Assembly: GCF_011492945.1 (NCBI RefSeq)
Contig: NZ_CP045119.1
Coordinates: 2,480,001-2,544,000 of the forward strand
DNA: 64,000 nucleotides
Origin: Rubrobacter tropicus
Lineage (GTDB): Bacteria; Actinomycetota; Rubrobacteria; Rubrobacterales; Rubrobacteraceae
Direction: 5' to 3'
Part shown: positions 53,352 through 61,401 of the stretch, in pieces
Layout: every line of letters starts with the position of its first letter
How positions within the stretch are numbered: position 1 is the stretch's first letter
Notes under the pieces: generated by a model
What the model saw: the letters and a program-made list of their open reading frames with translations, nothing else
What the model was told of the DNA's origin: nothing
The model's database searches: none
Position numbers and translations under genes: made by a program

Positions 53352-55345
53352 TCCATATTGATGCAGGTCACCCAGGGACGCTTGCCGCCGAGCACCTTTA
53401 TCTCGGGGGAGCCGCAGGCATCACAGGTGGTTCCGAGGGGTATGATCTCACCCCGCTGCGGCAGCGGGTAGGTCACGTTGCAGTCGGGGTAGCCCGAGCA
53501 GCCCACGAACCGTTTGCGGCTCTTGCGGCTGCGGCGGACTATGAGGTCGTGCCCGCTCTCGGGGCACTTGCCCAGAGTCTCGTCCGTGCGGATGCCCTCC
53601 CAGACGATGTCGGCGAACTCCGTCTCGACGTTCTGGAGGTGGTCGTAGACGCGGCGCAGCACGTCGCGGGACTCGTCGACCACGGAGTCCTTGGAGATCT
53701 TACCCTCCGAGATGGCGTCCATGCTCTTTTCGAGCTCGGCCGTCATCTCGTGGGAGGCTATCTCCGAGGCGAAGTCCGTGAGGGCCTCGGCGACCTTGAC
53801 GCCCTTCTCGGTCGGCACGAGCGGATCGTCGTGGACGTAGCCGCGGTCGTAGAGGTTCTGGATGATGTTCGGGCGGGTCGCCTTCGTGCCGAGCCCCAAG
53901 TCCTCCATCACGTTTATGAGGCGGCCGGCGCCGTAGCGGCCCGGCGGCTGGGTCTCCTTGGCGTGGATCGTCTTCTCGACGACCTTCACCACGTCGCCCT
54001 CCTGGAGGTTCGGTATCTCCTCGTCCGCGCGGCGGCTGTACGGGTAGACGCCGAGCCAGCCCTCTTCGGTAACGACCGTGCCGCCCGTGGTGAGCGGCTC
54101 GCCGCCGGAGTCGAAGCGCAGGGTGGTGCGCAGGGACTTCGACGGGCCCGAGAGCGTGGCGAGAAAGCGGCGGACTACGAGCTGGTAGATCTTCCACTGG
54201 TCGTCCCGCAGCGCGTTCTTGGAGGCGTAGCCGGTAGGGTAGATCGGGGGGTGGTCAGTCGTCTCTTTCTTGCCCCGCGTCGGCGAGAGCTTCCCGCCCG
54301 CAAGCAACTTCTCCGCGTACGGCCCGGCCCCCTCGACGCGCTTGAGGTAACCGAGCACCTCGGGCAAATCGAGCGATTTCGGGTAGACGGTGTTGTCCGT
54401 CCTCGGGTACGAGACGTACCCGTCCGTGTACAGGTCTTCCGCGAGCCTGGCCGCCCTCGACGGGCTGTAGCCGAGGTTCGAGGCGGCCGTCAGGAAAGCG
54501 GTCGTGTTGAAGGGCGTCGGCGGGTTGCGGGTCGCGGATTTCTGCTCGACCCCGGTGACGGTCGCCTCGTCCGCGACGTTCTCGTAGGCCTCTTTGACCT
54601 TCGCCTCTTCGTCGAAGCGGGCGGTCTTGTGACGAACCGTGAACGGCTCGCCGTTTCTCAGGTCTACTTCCAGCTCCCAGTAAGGAACGGGGACAAACGC
54701 GCGGCGCTCCTTCTCGCGCTCGGCTATGAGGGCGAGGGTCGGGGACTGGACGCGGCCGACCGAGAGGAACGCGGGGCCGTAGCGCTTCGTGGCGCGGGAG
54801 ACCCACCGGGTAAGGGTGGCGCCCCAGATCAGGTCGATGTCCTGCCTGGCCTCCCCCGCCTCCGCGAGCTCCCTCGAAACCTCGACGAGCTCGTCAAACG
54901 CCCGGTTGACCTCCCCCGGCGTAAGCGCCGAGAACCGCGCCCGCTCGACGTGGTCGACCAGCTTCGGGTTCGCCTCGAAGACCAGCGAGAGCGCTTCCAC
55001 CCCGATCAACTCCCCCTCGCGGTCGAAGTCCGTGGCGATTACCACCTTATCCGCCTTCTTGGAGAGGGACTTGACCGCGTCGGCAACGCCCTTCTCGGAT
55101 ACGGACTTCAGGATCTCGGCGTCGATCAGCTCCCGGGGCTCGACCTTCTGCCAGTTCGAGTACTGCTCGGGGTACTCGGGGTTCAGCACGTGCCCCTTGA
55201 GCCCGACCGAGACCGTCTCCTCGCCCTTCCACGTAAAAGTGTGGTGCGGCACGGAGCGGTGCTTCCCCTCCTTCACCGAACCCTCCGCCAGAAACTGGGA
55301 AACCTTTTTGGCCGTATTGGCCTTCTCAGAAATGATTAGTCGCAT
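53237..55345 (-). CDS. topA: Type IA DNA topoisomerase I, archaeal-like
   Basis: 702 residues from ATG 55345. TOPRIM domain at the N-terminus (LIISEKANTAKKVSQFL, TDFDREGE at 105-112), the catalytic Tyr at about 313 in YVSYPRTDN, and two C-terminal Cys4 zinc fingers (GKCPESGHDLIVRR...GCSGYPDCNVTYPLP and TTCDACGSPE...VTCINMDCP). The N-terminal segment GLKGHVLNPEYPEQYSNWQKVEPRELIDAEI and the WVSRATKRYGPAFLSVGRVQSPTLALI block follow archaeal topoisomerase I more than the usual bacterial protein. It relaxes negative supercoils. Single gene; a GTG-rich extension to 55486 is non-coding. Confidence 0.88.
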   Translation of the reverse strand: MRLIISEKANTAKKVSQFLAEGSVKEGKHRSVPHHTFTWKGEETVSVGLKGHVLNPEYPEQYSNWQKVEPRELIDAEILKSVSEKGVADAVKSLSKKADKVVIATDFDREGELIGVEALSLVFEANPKLVDHVERARFSALTPGEVNRAFDELVEVSRELAEAGEARQDIDLIWGATLTRWVSRATKRYGPAFLSVGRVQSPTLALIAEREKERRAFVPVPYWELEVDLRNGEPFTVRHKTARFDEEAKVKEAYENVADEATVTGVEQKSATRNPPTPFNTTAFLTAASNLGYSPSRAARLAEDLYTDGYVSYPRTDNTVYPKSLDLPEVLGYLKRVEGAGPYAEKLLAGGKLSPTRGKKETTDHPPIYPTGYASKNALRDDQWKIYQLVVRRFLATLSGPSKSLRTTLRFDSGGEPLTTGGTVVTEEGWLGVYPYSRRADEEIPNLQEGDVVKVVEKTIHAKETQPPGRYGAGRLINVMEDLGLGTKATRPNIIQNLYDRGYVHDDPLVPTEKGVKVAEALTDFASEIASHEMTAELEKSMDAISEGKISKDSVVDESRDVLRRVYDHLQNVETEFADIVWEGIRTDETLGKCPESGHDLIVRRSRKSRKRFVGCSGYPDCNVTYPLPQRGEIIPLGTTCDACGSPEIKVLGGKRPWVTCINMDCPKKLAQKEAAEKAKREQQEGGSPSEESAKEPVKSTT

Positions 55346-55489
55346 ATAGCTCCCGGTTATAACACAGCGCAGCCGACGGATTTGATAGTCGGGGTCCGAC
55401 CGAGGCTCGATGCCCGAATCGACGATGGTCGTTCGCCAGATTGGCGAGGCGCGCTCGGGGCTACCGGCACCCGGTTTTCGGCACAAAGA

Positions 55490-56059
55490 TCAGAACTGGC
55501 GCAACATCTTTTCCAGGCGTCCGATAAGGACGTCGGGCTCCGGAAGAACGAGGGTATCGGTCACCACACCCGTCCCGACCTCGTAGGCCGGGGCGTGCTT
55601 CGGCCCGACCACGACGTGCCCATCCTCCGTAAGGGTCCGAAGGTTTCTTTGAACGGCCTCCTTGCTCCACATTTTCTCGTTCAGGTTCGGGCAGAAGATC
55701 ACGGGAGTCTGGGAGGCCAGTATCGTCGTCGTGAGGAGATTCTGGGCAAGCCCATTTGCAGCTTGGCCGAGGATGTTGGCAGAGGCCGGCAGGATCAAGA
55801 ACATATCCGCCCAGTTGGCCAGCTCGACATGACCGGGTCTCTTCTGAGATGTAGGCACCTCGTCCAAGAACACCTCGTCGCAGAGCAAGGCGACGGTCGA
55901 GGGGGAAAGTAGTTGGGCTGCCGCTCCGGTCATGATGACGCGCACTTCTCTGGCGAACGCGGCCCGGAGGGCCACGAGATAGGTCGGGAGGTTGAGGATG
56001 GCTATGGAGCCCGAAACCCCGACTAGAAGATGGTCAATGCTCGACCGTGGCTCGCTCAA
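55490..56059 (-). CDS. EpiD-like flavoprotein (HFCD) cysteine decarboxylase
   Basis: 189 residues. It is a homo-oligomeric flavin-containing Cys decarboxylase: the catalytic His is H77 in RPGHVELAN, the substrate loop PASANI lies at 91-96, and the FMN/substrate motif PNLNEKMW (124-131) matches the PxMNxxMW signature with Leu for the first Met. EpiD and relatives oxidatively decarboxylate a C-terminal Cys of a peptide; CoaC uses the same chemistry on phosphopantothenoylcysteine. A stand-alone HFCD gene without a CoaB domain, next to a short peptide that ends in Cys, points to the peptide. Overlaps the preceding gene by ATGA (56056-56059). Confidence 0.85.
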   Translation of the reverse strand: MSEPRSSIDHLLVGVSGSIAILNLPTYLVALRAAFAREVRVIMTGAAAQLLSPSTVALLCDEVFLDEVPTSQKRPGHVELANWADMFLILPASANILGQAANGLAQNLLTTTILASQTPVIFCPNLNEKMWSKEAVQRNLRTLTEDGHVVVGPKHAPAYEVGTGVVTDTLVLPEPDVLIGRLEKMLRQF

Positions 56060-57009
56060 TAGTCGGAAGGCTCCAGCTTGAGCAAGCGCGCGTAGTCTTC
56101 CCGCAAAACCTGGGCTTGCCGCCTGCAGCCGTGCTGGATGGACTCCCAGCGGGGAAGACCCGAGCGGGCGAGTTCAGCGGCACGCGTAAAATGATGCTCG
56201 GCGCGCTTGAGCGTCTCGGTGACGATGCCTTCCTTGAGGGCTACCTCGTAGAACTCGTCCGCGTCTCTGGGAGACCGGTCCCCAAAACATCGGAGCGTAC
56301 GGCCTACGGTCCAGGTCAAGGTACCGCGGCGAAAGTCTTCCTCTACATCCAGGGCGTCGTCGTAGAGTTGGGCTCCAAGCCCCCACGCGTGCCAGGAGTC
56401 GGTCGCCCTCGTGTACTGGTCTTCGTCGGCCCTCACCAGGGTCAAGAGCGCGTCCAGGGGTGCGCGCACAGAACTGTGACGCGCCTCCGCATGGACCTCG
56501 TAGTCCGCAAGCGCAAGCGGGCGTCCGAACGTCGCCCGCCTCTTACCATCGAGCACCAGCGATATCGAGTGCCGGGCGTAGAGCGTCGCGAGTCGCTGAA
56601 AGAAGGAAGCGGCCGTCCCGTCCGGCAGCGCCCTGGCGTAGTAATGGTTTGTCAGGGCAACTATGGCCTCGTTCAAACCCTGCGAAGGCGTCAAGGACAC
56701 AAAAGTGTCGTGTTCGTCCACCATCTCGTCCAACCAGCGATTTCGTGCGTTCTCGAGCTTCGCGGCCACCGCCAGGGCCCGCAATGACTCGGGCTGTGCT
56801 TCCTGTTCAGCCCAAACAGGAAGCAGGTGCGCCGGCATCAGTTGTATGATCGGCTCGTCGACTAGCAGGTATGAGTAAAACCTCTCGAACTCAGCCTCGC
56901 GCGTGTAAGACAAACCGCTGGCCGCGTCTATGGCCTCCTGGCACACCTCGGCGTTGTTCAGCCACCCGGACGCAGGAACCACAGGGCAACTTTGAGCATC
57001 TTTCCCCAT
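56056..57009 (-). CDS. Class I isoprenoid-synthase-like protein (ComQ/polyprenyl-synthase fold)
   Basis: 317 residues from ATG 57009. All-helical. Two Asp-rich motifs sit where those of polyprenyl diphosphate synthases lie: DEMVDEHD at 94-101 and DDALDVEED at 217-225, the second inside GLGAQLYDDALDVEEDFRRG. The first lacks a strict DDxxD but keeps D...D...D. Length and spacing fit ComQ, which attaches a farnesyl or geranyl group to a Trp of the ComX pheromone, as well as chain-length enzymes. Position between a Trp-containing peptide and a Cys decarboxylase favours a peptide-modifying role; that is inference. Starts 44 bp after the peptide stop. Confidence 0.78.
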   Translation of the reverse strand: MGKDAQSCPVVPASGWLNNAEVCQEAIDAASGLSYTREAEFERFYSYLLVDEPIIQLMPAHLLPVWAEQEAQPESLRALAVAAKLENARNRWLDEMVDEHDTFVSLTPSQGLNEAIVALTNHYYARALPDGTAASFFQRLATLYARHSISLVLDGKRRATFGRPLALADYEVHAEARHSSVRAPLDALLTLVRADEDQYTRATDSWHAWGLGAQLYDDALDVEEDFRRGTLTWTVGRTLRCFGDRSPRDADEFYEVALKEGIVTETLKRAEHHFTRAAELARSGLPRWESIQHGCRRQAQVLREDYARLLKLEPSDY

Positions 57010-57053
57010 CGTCCTCGAATTTCAGAGAGTCCGAGGGCCGGCAGCCGAGGCGC

Positions 57054-57272
57054 TCAACATCCCCAAGTGCCGCACCTGCGCATCACTACCGTCATCCCGT
57101 TCGGAAGGGCAACGTATGGAGTGTTGCCTGAGATCGCCACTGCATAGGAGGCGGAATTGTTCGAGGACAACGAGTTCAGCTCTTCTGCAGTGCGTTGCCT
57201 TGCCCGCGAAACCAACTCCACAGCATCGGCGACAACCCCTCCCGCCTCCGTATTACGGTGCTCTGCCTTCAT
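57054..57272 (-). CDS. Small peptide, candidate pheromone/RiPP precursor ending CGTWGC
   Basis: 72 residues from ATG 57272 behind a very strong ribosome site (AGGAGGAGG). The first 60 residues are a plausible leader: a charged helix (VADAVELVSRARQRTAEELNSL), then Ser/Asn-rich, then YAVAISGNTPYVALPNG. The end is TVVMRRCGTWGC, with the only two Cys (C67, C72) and only Trp (W70) of the protein in the last six residues. T69-W70-G71-C72 has the Thr-x-x-Cys spacing from which EpiD-type enzymes make S-aminovinyl-Cys rings. Next gene downstream is a ComQ-like prenyltransferase fold, then the EpiD-like enzyme. No known precursor family is recognised. Confidence 0.75.
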   Translation of the reverse strand: MKAEHRNTEAGGVVADAVELVSRARQRTAEELNSLSSNNSASYAVAISGNTPYVALPNGMTVVMRRCGTWGC

Positions 57273-57344
57273 GTTTCTCCCTCCTCCTGCGCAGTGGTGG
57301 ATAACCACGATCGTGCAGTCTATGTCCGTCTTGTATCGGCCGTA

Positions 57345-58739
57345 CTACATCGGCGCTTTAGGCAGCCTCTTATAGTGTAGGGGGCTATAAGAACCATCAT
57401 CCGACGATGACGTTGCGCCGGTATAAGCTTCGAGTGCTTCTCCGTACCCCGCTCTGTCACCGAGCATCGTTCCTACTCGGTAAGCGTCGATGAGTCCTAC
57501 ATCCGAGGCACCCACGGCGGCGAGATAGAACCACAAAGGCCGGTCTTCGTGCCCGTTGCAATCGGTGGGCATGTGATCCGTTAGACACAGAGCCGCTTCG
57601 AGTTCAACATGCAACGACGCCGCATGCGTAGCTCCAGAGCGTGGTGTGGTGCCGTGCGACTCGATCCTACCCAACTTGCGGATCAATTCGGCGTCCTCCA
57701 CGACCTCGGACTGCAGAATATGTAGATCGCGGGCCCTCTCCGGAGTGACCGTGTCCATGTCGCGAATACTATCTCGTATCGCGGCGATGTGCTGCACGGT
57801 GCCAACGGCCCGTTCGGTGTCCGACCGTGAAAGGCCCAATCGATCCGCGGCGACTCCAATACGGTATGAAGCGCTAACGACCCCGCGGGTGGCACCGCCG
57901 ACAACGGAACGCCACCGGTGAGAGTCGAAGCGGTCCTGCTCAGGCAGCCAACGCGTTGCCATGTGCCGAACCAGGGGTAACGCAAAACCGGGCGTGTAAC
58001 GCAACGCGACTCCGAGTATGAACGCGCCCACGCACGCGATGGCGAGAGACGCCTCTACGGTCATGAGCACGCTTATCACCGTGACGCGGCTGTCGTCTGG
58101 TAACCACGCCCGAGCGCCAGCCCAAGCCGCGGACTCAAGCGCGACGAGCGCCAGGCAGAACGTGGCAACCGCGAAAGCGGCATTCTTCGACCGTAGTCTC
58201 ACGTCCAGAGACCCGGACCCCGCGGCGTTCAGGAAAAGCACGGCGGCGCAAGTGGCAAAAAACGCCGCCGGGATCGTCAGGGTCCACTTGAAGACGACAA
58301 ACTCTACCGGAGCTGGAGCCAGCGCCTGCACGGCGGGCGAAGGCCACACGAAACCGAAAATTCCCGCCAGCACCCACGCGGCGGGGAGTACCAGCCCTGC
58401 GCTAGCAAGCAGCAACCGTAGTCTGGGTCGGGCCACGACTACGGCCAGCGGTGGCGCTCCCATCCGGAGAGGCAAGTAACCCGCCTGTGCCAGGCACAGG
58501 CAGGATACGACGGCCCCGAAGGGCAGTTCAGAAATGAGAGCGGCCGCTATCTCGGTACGCTCTCCACCCACGTCTAAAGCAGCGGAGATCCCGAAGATGA
58601 TGGCGAGCGCCACGAGGTTCATGGCGATAACGGCGCTGAACCACGTGTTTCGCGAAGACAGCATCACCCCGAGGAAGAACAGCGACGCCGCGAAGCACAC
58701 CAGCGCCAAAACCAGCGATTGCTGCTGGAAGGCGTTCAA
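57345..58739 (-). CDS. Seven-TM protein with long cytoplasmic tail (MAB_1171c-like)
   Basis: 464 residues. Seven predicted membrane segments (about 8-29, 31-54, 69-91, 106-131, 148-174, 185-208, 218-246) are followed by a soluble tail of about 215 residues that contains helical stretches (VGTVQHIAAIRDSIRDMDTVTPERARDLHILQSEVVEDAELIRKLG) and no kinase or transporter motif. The layout and co-occurrence with XRE and ImmA genes match actinobacterial proteins named MAB_1171c-family putative transporters. A sensor role is as likely as transport. Start overlaps the metallopeptidase stop (ATGA); the peptide gene starts 73 bp after its stop. Confidence 0.75.
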   Translation of the reverse strand: MNAFQQQSLVLALVCFAASLFFLGVMLSSRNTWFSAVIAMNLVALAIIFGISAALDVGGERTEIAAALISELPFGAVVSCLCLAQAGYLPLRMGAPPLAVVVARPRLRLLLASAGLVLPAAWVLAGIFGFVWPSPAVQALAPAPVEFVVFKWTLTIPAAFFATCAAVLFLNAAGSGSLDVRLRSKNAAFAVATFCLALVALESAAWAGARAWLPDDSRVTVISVLMTVEASLAIACVGAFILGVALRYTPGFALPLVRHMATRWLPEQDRFDSHRWRSVVGGATRGVVSASYRIGVAADRLGLSRSDTERAVGTVQHIAAIRDSIRDMDTVTPERARDLHILQSEVVEDAELIRKLGRIESHGTTPRSGATHAASLHVELEAALCLTDHMPTDCNGHEDRPLWFYLAAVGASDVGLIDAYRVGTMLGDRAGYGEALEAYTGATSSSDDGSYSPLHYKRLPKAPM

Positions 58740-59383
58740 AGGATATCGTACATCCGCTGGGCATAAGGATTCTCGCTACCCAAACATCCGGCCACGAAAG
58801 CGTAGCCGGCACGAAGATCAGCTTCGTGCTCGCGATCTCCGATCCGCGCGAAGGGCAAGCCCCGGGCCAGACGCTTTTTGTGCGGGACCTCAAGCGTAGG
58901 TAGAAACGGCGACGTCACAGACAGCAAATCAACATCGCACGGGTCGACGAACAGGTCGCCTGCCGCCAGGTGTCCGAGCTCGTGCAACAACGTAAAAGCG
59001 AGGGCGAACGGTGGCAGGCTTCCGGGAACGATGACGTGAGCCCTGTCGAGATCGGCCCGGTACCGTATCTCGCCCGTGACGCCCTTGCGCGCCAACTCCC
59101 GCGAAAGTAATGGATGCGCCGTGTCGGGTATGATGTCCACTGAGATGGTCAAGCCAAGATATCTGCCCAGGGCACCAGCATACTGCATGGGTCCGAAAGG
59201 TTGATCGGACAAACCTATAACCACCAGTTCCTCTTGGAATTGCTCTTGAGTCAAGAAACGGCGAGACCCAGGCGGGTCATTTTCGGCAGCACTCCCCCGC
59301 CTTAGCCAGCGTCCCATTTTTTGCAGGTTGGCAGGCAGAGTACGAAAAAGACTCGCCGGCGTCTCAACGCTCATGGGTGGCAC
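58736..59383 (-). CDS. ImmA/IrrE-type (M78) metallopeptidase
   Basis: 215 residues. The zinc motif is HELGH in FTLLHELGHLAAGD (about 130-145), with a third ligand Glu in REHEADLRAGYAFVAG further on, as in ImmA/IrrE proteins. ImmA cleaves the XRE repressor ImmR in ICEBs1, and IrrE cleaves DdrO. The gene overlaps the XRE gene by 20 bp upstream and the 7-TM gene by 4 bp downstream, so the three are cotranscribed. The obvious target is the XRE protein. Confidence 0.85.
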   Translation of the reverse strand: MPPMSVETPASLFRTLPANLQKMGRWLRRGSAAENDPPGSRRFLTQEQFQEELVVIGLSDQPFGPMQYAGALGRYLGLTISVDIIPDTAHPLLSRELARKGVTGEIRYRADLDRAHVIVPGSLPPFALAFTLLHELGHLAAGDLFVDPCDVDLLSVTSPFLPTLEVPHKKRLARGLPFARIGDREHEADLRAGYAFVAGCLGSENPYAQRMYDIL

Positions 59384-60020
59384 CCCGCGAGTCCTCGAAC
59401 TGTTGAATGATGCCCAGGATCATCTCTTTCTCCCGGCCAGGAAGATGAAGGCTCTTGTGCGCTATCGCGCTGACGGTCTCGTCTCGAAATATCTCCATCG
59501 CCTCTTGGTCGAGAAGTGGCGGCCTCTTCGCCTGGTTGAGGAAATACGAGGGGGGTACGCCAAAGACGTCCGCGAGCGCCACTATCTGGTCTCCCGATGG
59601 ATCAGAGAGCGTACCGGTTCTGATCGCCTTCACGTCCTTTTCGCTGAGATCCCCGAGGCTCGCGCGGGCCACATCAGCATCGGTGTATGCCCTGCCGGTC
59701 GCCTCGTTCACCGTCATTGCCATGAGATGCGCGACCCTCTCGGCCAGGTCGGCGCCTTCAGGCTCCGGCGCCATACGCGCGCCCGACTCCGCCGTCAGAT
59801 CCTCCTCGAACCACAACTCAGGCGGGAACCCGACCGCCTTGGCTATCGCCCTGAGCTTTTCGTACCCGGGATTGTCGATCCTGCCCTTGCGGAGGTTGGT
59901 CACGTAGGAGCGCGTCACCACCCCACCCGTCGCTTCGTCTATTTCCTGCCCGCTCCAGGTTCGACCATCCGGATGCGGGTGAGCCGCTAGTAACATCTCG
60001 AACCGCTCGGCTATGTGCAT
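59364..60020 (-). CDS. XRE-family regulator with two HTH regions
   Basis: 218 residues. First Cro/C1-type HTH at about 15-70 (WSGQEIDEATGGVVTRSYVTNLRKGRIDNPGYEKLRAIAKAVGFPPELWF). A second, similar region lies at about 105-160 (TDADVARASLGDLSEKDVKAIRTGTLSDPSGDQIVALADVFGVPPSYFLN). The double arrangement is less usual. It heads the six-gene operon and is divergent from the MFS gene across a 133-bp AT-richer gap, so autoregulation and control of both units is likely. A candidate minus-strand promoter is TTGCTT, 18 bases, TATCGT in that gap. Confidence 0.85.
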   Translation of the reverse strand: MHIAERFEMLLAAHPHPDGRTWSGQEIDEATGGVVTRSYVTNLRKGRIDNPGYEKLRAIAKAVGFPPELWFEEDLTAESGARMAPEPEGADLAERVAHLMAMTVNEATGRAYTDADVARASLGDLSEKDVKAIRTGTLSDPSGDQIVALADVFGVPPSYFLNQAKRPPLLDQEAMEIFRDETVSAIAHKSLHLPGREKEMILGIIQQFEDSRGATHER

Positions 60021-60153
60021 GGCCTACCCCACTAATGTCCCTACGTTGCAAATACGATACCATGAGCGCCTATGTTTAAGCAATACTACAAGGCGTAGAG
60101 ACCGGAAATGTCCTCGATGTGTCCCCTTCGGTCGGAAAGTCGGCGGTGTTGAG

Positions 60154-61401
60154 ATGAGCGTGCGAGGTTCCGCGCTCTTGTCGCCGCTGAAGGGCACGGC
60201 CTTCAGGCGCTTGTGGGCTGGGGCCAGCCTTTCGATGCTGGCCGATCAGGCTTTCCTCGTGTCCCTGACGTGGCTGGTGCTCAGGATCACCGAATCCGGC
60301 GCTTCCCTGGGTGTCGTCCTCGCGGTGGCATCGGTGCCCGGCATCGTCCTCACCCCCCTGGGCGGAGTCCTGAGCGATAAGTTGTCGCCCGTTGTCGTCA
60401 TGTCCTCTGCCAGTATCGTCCGCGCCGTGCTGATGGGCCTGCTTGCACTACTCGTACTTACGGACGCGGTTCGGATCTGGCACGTTTATTTGCTTGCCGG
60501 GGGACTGAGCGCGCTAGACGCCCTGTACTATCCGGCCTCGATGTCCGTAGTACCTACTCTGGTGGACCGTGACCGCCTCAAAGCGGCGAACGCCCTCACA
60601 CAAGGCGTCGAGCAGATCAGCAGCATCTTGGGACCCGCGCTCGCGGGTCTGGTGCTGGCGCTCTTTGGCCTCTGGATAAACTTGGGAGCCAACGCCGTCC
60701 TGTTCCTGATCTCCGCCGCGATCTTCGCCGCGTTGGCGCGCACCGTTGCCCCCGGGGCGAGGACCTTTGATGGAGGCGAGACGGGAGGTGCCGAAGATGG
60801 CGCGAACACTCTATCGGCCCTCGCCGAAGGGGTGCGATACGCTTGGGGTGATCCCGTAATCAGGACCATAATGCTGGTACTGGTCGGAATAAACCTTGCC
60901 ATGGCGGGCCCGATCTACGTCGGCGGATCTCTTTTGTCGGAGGCCAGGCTGGGAGGCGCCGGCGCGTTCGGAACACTGCTTGCCGTAGGCGGTGTTGGAT
61001 CTTTGATCGGGGCGATGACGGCAGGTTCTATCGAACGTCTCCGGCGACGCGGAATCGTCGAGTTGGTCTCTACCGCCGTGATGGGCGCCGGCGTAGGGGC
61101 ATTGGCCTTCGCGCCCAATCTTGCCGTCGCATGTTTCCTGGCGGCTTCTATCGGTATGACGGCCAGTTTCCTGGCCGTCGTGAACATTTCCTGGTTACAG
61201 GAGCGCTCCGCACCCGGCCTTACGGGGAGGGTCATGAGCCTGGCAATGTTCTCGGCCATCGCCCTGGACCCGATCTCCTACGTGCTCGCAGGGCTACTCG
61301 TCGAATTGAGCCTGTCTATAGTTTTCCTGGCAGCCGGAGGCCTGCTGTTATTCACCGCGCTCGTGGGCGCGATGAGTCGCACCATGAGAACGGTGGACTG
61401 A
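60154..61401 (+). CDS. MFS exporter divergent from the peptide operon
   Basis: 415 residues from ATG 60154 (an upstream extension to 60013 reads poorly and would overlap the divergent promoter). Twelve predicted helices; AFRRLWAGASLSMLADQAFLVSLTWLVLRITESG and LTPLGGVLSDKLSPVVVM are those of the MFS_3/EntS-like exporters, often found with secondary-metabolite or peptide genes. The gene converges on the flippase-like gene and overlaps it by 54 bp. Exporting the modified peptide is the simplest role in this setting; that is inference. Confidence 0.82.
   Translation: MSVRGSALLSPLKGTAFRRLWAGASLSMLADQAFLVSLTWLVLRITESGASLGVVLAVASVPGIVLTPLGGVLSDKLSPVVVMSSASIVRAVLMGLLALLVLTDAVRIWHVYLLAGGLSALDALYYPASMSVVPTLVDRDRLKAANALTQGVEQISSILGPALAGLVLALFGLWINLGANAVLFLISAAIFAALARTVAPGARTFDGGETGGAEDGANTLSALAEGVRYAWGDPVIRTIMLVLVGINLAMAGPIYVGGSLLSEARLGGAGAFGTLLAVGGVGSLIGAMTAGSIERLRRRGIVELVSTAVMGAGVGALAFAPNLAVACFLAASIGMTASFLAVVNISWLQERSAPGLTGRVMSLAMFSAIALDPISYVLAGLLVELSLSIVFLAAGGLLLFTALVGAMSRTMRTVD

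Noticed and set aside
55490..61401. Classic lanthipeptide, linaridin or thioamitide cluster
   Set aside because: No LanB, LanC, LanM, YcaO, TfuA or linaridin cyclase homologue is visible; only the Cys decarboxylase is shared, so the system was not named as one of these classes.
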